A stretch of 64,000 bases of DNA, taken from Stictocephala bisonia. Taxonomy: Eukaryota > Arthropoda > Insecta > Hemiptera > Membracidae. A program made the translations under genes and the position numbers. A model generated the notes under the pieces. That model worked only from the letters and a program-made list of their open reading frames with translations. It did not search any database and was not told the origin of the DNA. Of this stretch, positions 61,229-64,000 are shown piece by piece. The stretch lies in the NCBI GenBank assembly GCA_035578905.1, contig JAQJVL010000280.1, positions 744,001-808,000 of the forward strand, read 5' to 3'. The stretch's first letter is position 1, and every line of letters starts with the position of its first letter.

Positions 61229-62957
61229 CAGTGTCGCTAAAAAGTTTAGGGACAGGCTTAAAAAAAACACAAATTTCTGACAAAAGTTTATTTTTAATGG
61301 AAACAAATATTTAAATTATACAAAATAGTAAAATGGACATGAATACATACAAATCAGTAATCAATAGGTCCTCCATTAGCTTTATAACATTCTTTGATCC
61401 GTTTTGGCATCGAATCAATGAGTGTCAGACAGTCTTCCTTCTTGATACTCCGCCATATCTGTGCCAACATGAACTTCAGTTCAGCTTTGTTCTTGGGTTT
61501 GTTCTTCGCTAGACGACTGGCCATGGTATTCCATAAATTTTCTATCGGATTAAGATCCGGGCTTCGTGGTGGCCACTTCAGAACCTCAACATCATGATTA
61601 CTGAACCATTCTTGTGTGTGTCTTGATTTGTGGCACGGTGCATTGTCTTGTTGAAAGATGTAATTTTCACCAAGCAATTTATTGGCAGATGGTAACATGA
61701 ATTCTTCTAGAGTTTGACAATATTTAATACTGTTCATTGTGCCTTCAACGAACTGAAGCTCCCCAGGACCCTCACTTGAAATGCAACCCCATATCATCAC
61801 TGCTTCGCCACCGGCCTGAACTGCAGGCGCTACACATGCTGGTAGAAATTTTTCAGTATTGGTACGTCGTACCCTAACTCTGCGCCTTGGAAATAGTTCA
61901 AAACGGCTTTCATCAGAAAACAAAACACGCCGCCAAGCTTCTTTTGTCCACCCTAATCGAGCCTTGCACCAAACTTGGCGTGTCTTTTTGGCCTTGTCAT
62001 TTAACAAAGGTTTGCGGATAGCGTAAAATGATTTCATACCTGCATCTCTAAGTCTGGAACTCACAGTTGCTACACTCACATTGTAACGATCATCATCTTG
62101 TTTCATGCTGCTTAGTAAATCAGGTGCACTTGCATTTCGGTCCTTTTTGCTCATCACGAGTAGCTTACGATCCTGCCGAGGCGTGGTTTTACGTGGCCTA
62201 CCACTCCGCGGGGCATCAATCACGGTACCGGCTAGGTTAAAACGTCGCACTGTATTTTCAACACATGTTTTAGACACATGTAACTTGGATGCAATTGTTC
62301 GGTATGAACTACCGGTTTTATACATACCGATAACTTGCCATTTAATGTCCTCGGACACAGATGAGCGGCCCATAATCACAGCTTTAACTTTCACAAAACA
62401 GCGAAATAAACAAATCACAAAGAAGATTGCAGTACAACTGTCACAATGGCAGTGTGGAATGCGCGCGCAGGCTTGTTTCACAAAACAACCGCCAGAGGAA
62501 CAATGACGTGCAGACCGCATGTCTGTAAATGAAGGTGTCTACTTGTAGAAGCGAAATTAAAACTCACATTTTTTGTTATAAAATGTTCGAAAATAAAATT
62601 TTATTTGTACCCTGACCAGTTGAGTACAAAATTTATTTGTAACATGACATATTTTTTTAAATGATCATCATATTATAATAAAAGTACTGTGCAAGTTTCA
62701 TTACAATATGGCAAGCCGTTAAGAAGTTATAAAAATAAAATATCTAAAAAACAAGGTTTTTTTGGCAGTTCCTTAAAGTACATTAATGCATGCTTCTTCC
62801 ACATTTTTGGAGATAAAATATTGAAATTTTGAATAAAAACTTGAATTGATGTCCTTAAAACAGCCAACAATCAATAGCATTGAGAAATTAGTTAGTTTAG
62901 GGCCAACTGTAACATTTCTCTTTCAGACAGGTGTCCCTAAACTTTCTAGCGACACTG
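61229..62957 (-). mobile_element. Tc1-family DNA transposon, apparently intact
   Basis: Inverted ends read CAGTGTCGCTAAAAAGTTTA on the left and, on the minus strand, CAGTGTCGCTAGAAAGTTTA on the right, with about 26 matching bases in all. TA flanks both ends (61227-61228 and 62958-62959). The 1.73-kb length and single uninterrupted transposase gene fit a complete Tc1-like element. The flanks outside the TA sites (CACCCTACCATA and TACAGTGGTATTACCCACC) together look like a 36-bp minisatellite unit, so it inserted into one. Confidence 0.95.
61354..62373 (-). CDS. Tc1-like transposase, DD34E, full length
   Basis: 339 codons from the ATG at 62373 (MGRSSVSEDIKWQVIGMYKT) to the stop at 61354. This start matches the usual 340-residue size; the frame stays open 49 codons further upstream, but that part is Cys-rich and not family-like. 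Residues about 5-115 form the paired-type helix-turn-helix DNA-binding region (SYRTIASKLHVSKTCVENTV, then the GRPRK hook). Catalytic residues: Asp in LFSDESRFEL, Asp in FQQDNAPCH, and Glu in SPDLNPIENLW, 34 residues after the second Asp. There is no stop or frameshift. It cuts and pastes the surrounding element by binding its TIRs in the nucleus. It may be active, but the sequence alone cannot show that. Confidence 0.95.
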   Translation of the reverse strand: MGRSSVSEDIKWQVIGMYKTGSSYRTIASKLHVSKTCVENTVRRFNLAGTVIDAPRSGRPRKTTPRQDRKLLVMSKKDRNASAPDLLSSMKQDDDRYNVSVATVSSRLRDAGMKSFYAIRKPLLNDKAKKTRQVWCKARLGWTKEAWRRVLFSDESRFELFPRRRVRVRRTNTEKFLPACVAPAVQAGGEAVMIWGCISSEGPGELQFVEGTMNSIKYCQTLEEFMLPSANKLLGENYIFQQDNAPCHKSRHTQEWFSNHDVEVLKWPPRSPDLNPIENLWNTMASRLAKNKPKNKAELKFMLAQIWRSIKKEDCLTLIDSMPKRIKECYKANGGPIDY

Positions 62958-62959
62958 TA

Positions 62960-63055
62960 TATACAGTGGTATTACCCACCCACCCGCCTGCCCAGCCATT
63001 CATGCACAGTGGTATTGACCTACCCGCCCACCCATACACGCACAGTGATATTGAA
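62960..63055 (+). repeat. 36-bp minisatellite units beside the Tc1 insertion
   Basis: About two and a half units (CAGTGGTATTACCCACCCAC, then CACGCACAGTGATATTG). The left remainder of the unit lies at about 61208-61226. Confidence 0.85.
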
Positions 63056-63645
63056 CTAAGGCAAATAGTCTTAAAATTATATGAAACATAAGTTAAGGTT
63101 TATATAATTTTACTATTTTTTATGAATTTCTGAAAAAAATATCTGTAGATATGTGAAAAATTGCTTAGCGGTATGGGAAAATCTAACACCTAGTTTGAGG
63201 ATTAAAAGAGGGGTTTTTACTTTAAATATTTTTTTAACAAATAACTATATTATTATAATATATTAGAATCTAACATAAATTTTATCAAATTCAACCTGGA
63301 AAGAAAAATAAATATATGCTAGTTAATATTTGAATCATATATATATTTTTAAATCATACTTATTTGTTTTTGTTGATTTAGTAAAATGTATTGATAATGA
63401 TTTTAGATATTAAATTTTAATCTGCATAAAAAAGCTCTTAATTTAGTGATGAAGCTTATTTATGTTAATTATCTACTCATAAATCTTAAATTGTCCAGAC
63501 AAGGCTGCTTGGCATTTCATTACAGCCTAAAATGCTGTTCTCAATTTGATCTAAATTTTTGTTATGAATATGAAACCTCAAAACTTAAACATGCCATGGA
63601 TGTTTGGAGACCAAGCTCCCAAACAATATGGACACCTATTATTGC
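63056..63645. other. AT-rich spacer
   Basis: No gene or repeat was recognised between the minisatellite and the 94-bp array. Confidence 0.45.
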
Positions 63646-64000
63646 TTAAAAATTCTGGTTCAAAAAGTAGGCTATCTTGTTACATACTGAGTGGTGAGTC
63701 CCCACTTCCACGAGAGGACATGTAGCAAAATTACACAAATGTGTCCATTCTGGTTCATAACATAGGCTGTTTGTTACATACTGAGTGTCGAGTCCCTACT
63801 TCCAGGAGAGGACATGTAGCAAAATTACACAAATGTGTCCATTCTGGTTCATAACATAGGCTGTTTGTTACATTCTGAGTGGCGAGTCCCCACTTCCACG
63901 AGAGGACATGTAGCAAAATTACACAAATGTGTCCATTCTGGTTCATAACATAGGCTGTTTGTTACATTCTGAGTGGCGAGTCCCCACTTCCACGAGAGGA
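63646..64000. repeat. 94-bp tandem repeat running off the window end
   Basis: CATAGGCTGTTTGTTACAT recurs at 63761, 63855 and 63949, giving a 94-base period. The first unit near 63650 is the most diverged (AGTAGGCTATCTTGTTAC). Differences are single bases, such as GAGTGTCGAGT versus GAGTGGCGAGT. At least 3.7 units are visible and the true length is unknown. Confidence 0.95.

Noticed and set aside
62374..62520. The upstream 49 codons as part of the Tc1 transposase
   Set aside because: They are Cys-rich and family-unlike, while the internal Met at 62373 gives the standard N-terminus and length.

Overview
This is an AT-rich animal nuclear segment with interrupted genes, canonical GT-AG introns and a dense, nested transposon load. 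The mix of mariner and Tc1 DNA transposons, a BEL/Pao LTR retrotransposon, Helitron-like elements and several non-LTR (LINE) families points to an arthropod, most likely an insect. The order cannot be fixed from the sequence. No rRNA, CRISPR array or prokaryotic-style operon is visible.

The only host gene recognised with confidence is the 5' part of a death-associated protein kinase (DAPK) gene on the + strand. Four coding exons (37084-37142, 55051-55263, 56629-56767, 58236-58438) join in frame through good splice sites. They give kinase subdomains from the glycine loop to just after APE; the gene runs on past the window. Intron 1 is about 17.9 kb as assembled and holds most of the repeats between 37 and 55 kb. 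A second, unidentified host gene may contribute one C-terminal exon on the - strand (11939-12155).

Layout. 1-11 kb: repeat-derived, with a Helitron-like element (2073-2751), a long imperfect fold-back (about 3705-4420), a TIR-bounded unit with exon-like structure (about 6545-8640) and a tRNA-derived SINE on the - strand (10830-11062). 12.6-15.1 kb: two or three LINE remnants. 15526-16856: a mariner with both ends but a broken transposase. 17.2-19.3 kb: about 24 copies of an 87-bp repeat that arose from a LINE reverse-transcriptase segment. 20.9-22.8 kb: a LINE on the - strand. 23733-29008: a BEL/Pao retrotransposon with both LTRs and a 5-bp target duplication; its 3' LTR carries a Helitron. 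31258-31543: a perfect 128-bp inverted repeat. 33.1-36.2 kb: LINEs on the - strand, one with a 785-codon open frame.

37-55 kb (DAPK intron 1): many arrays of a GC-rich, mostly 36-bp minisatellite in both orientations. There is also a CR1/L2-like LINE with an SGNH-esterase-like ORF1, split by a second Helitron, minisatellite patches and other insertions. A 100-N gap at 51050-51149 is flanked by two nearly identical 3.6-kb blocks. They look like one locus left unmerged at a contig join. 61229-62957: a Tc1-family transposon with an intact 339-residue DD34E transposase and both TIRs, inserted in a minisatellite unit. The window ends inside a 94-bp tandem array.

The nesting gives relative ages: LINEs and the BEL element are older, while the Helitrons, minisatellite growth and the Tc1 insertion are younger.
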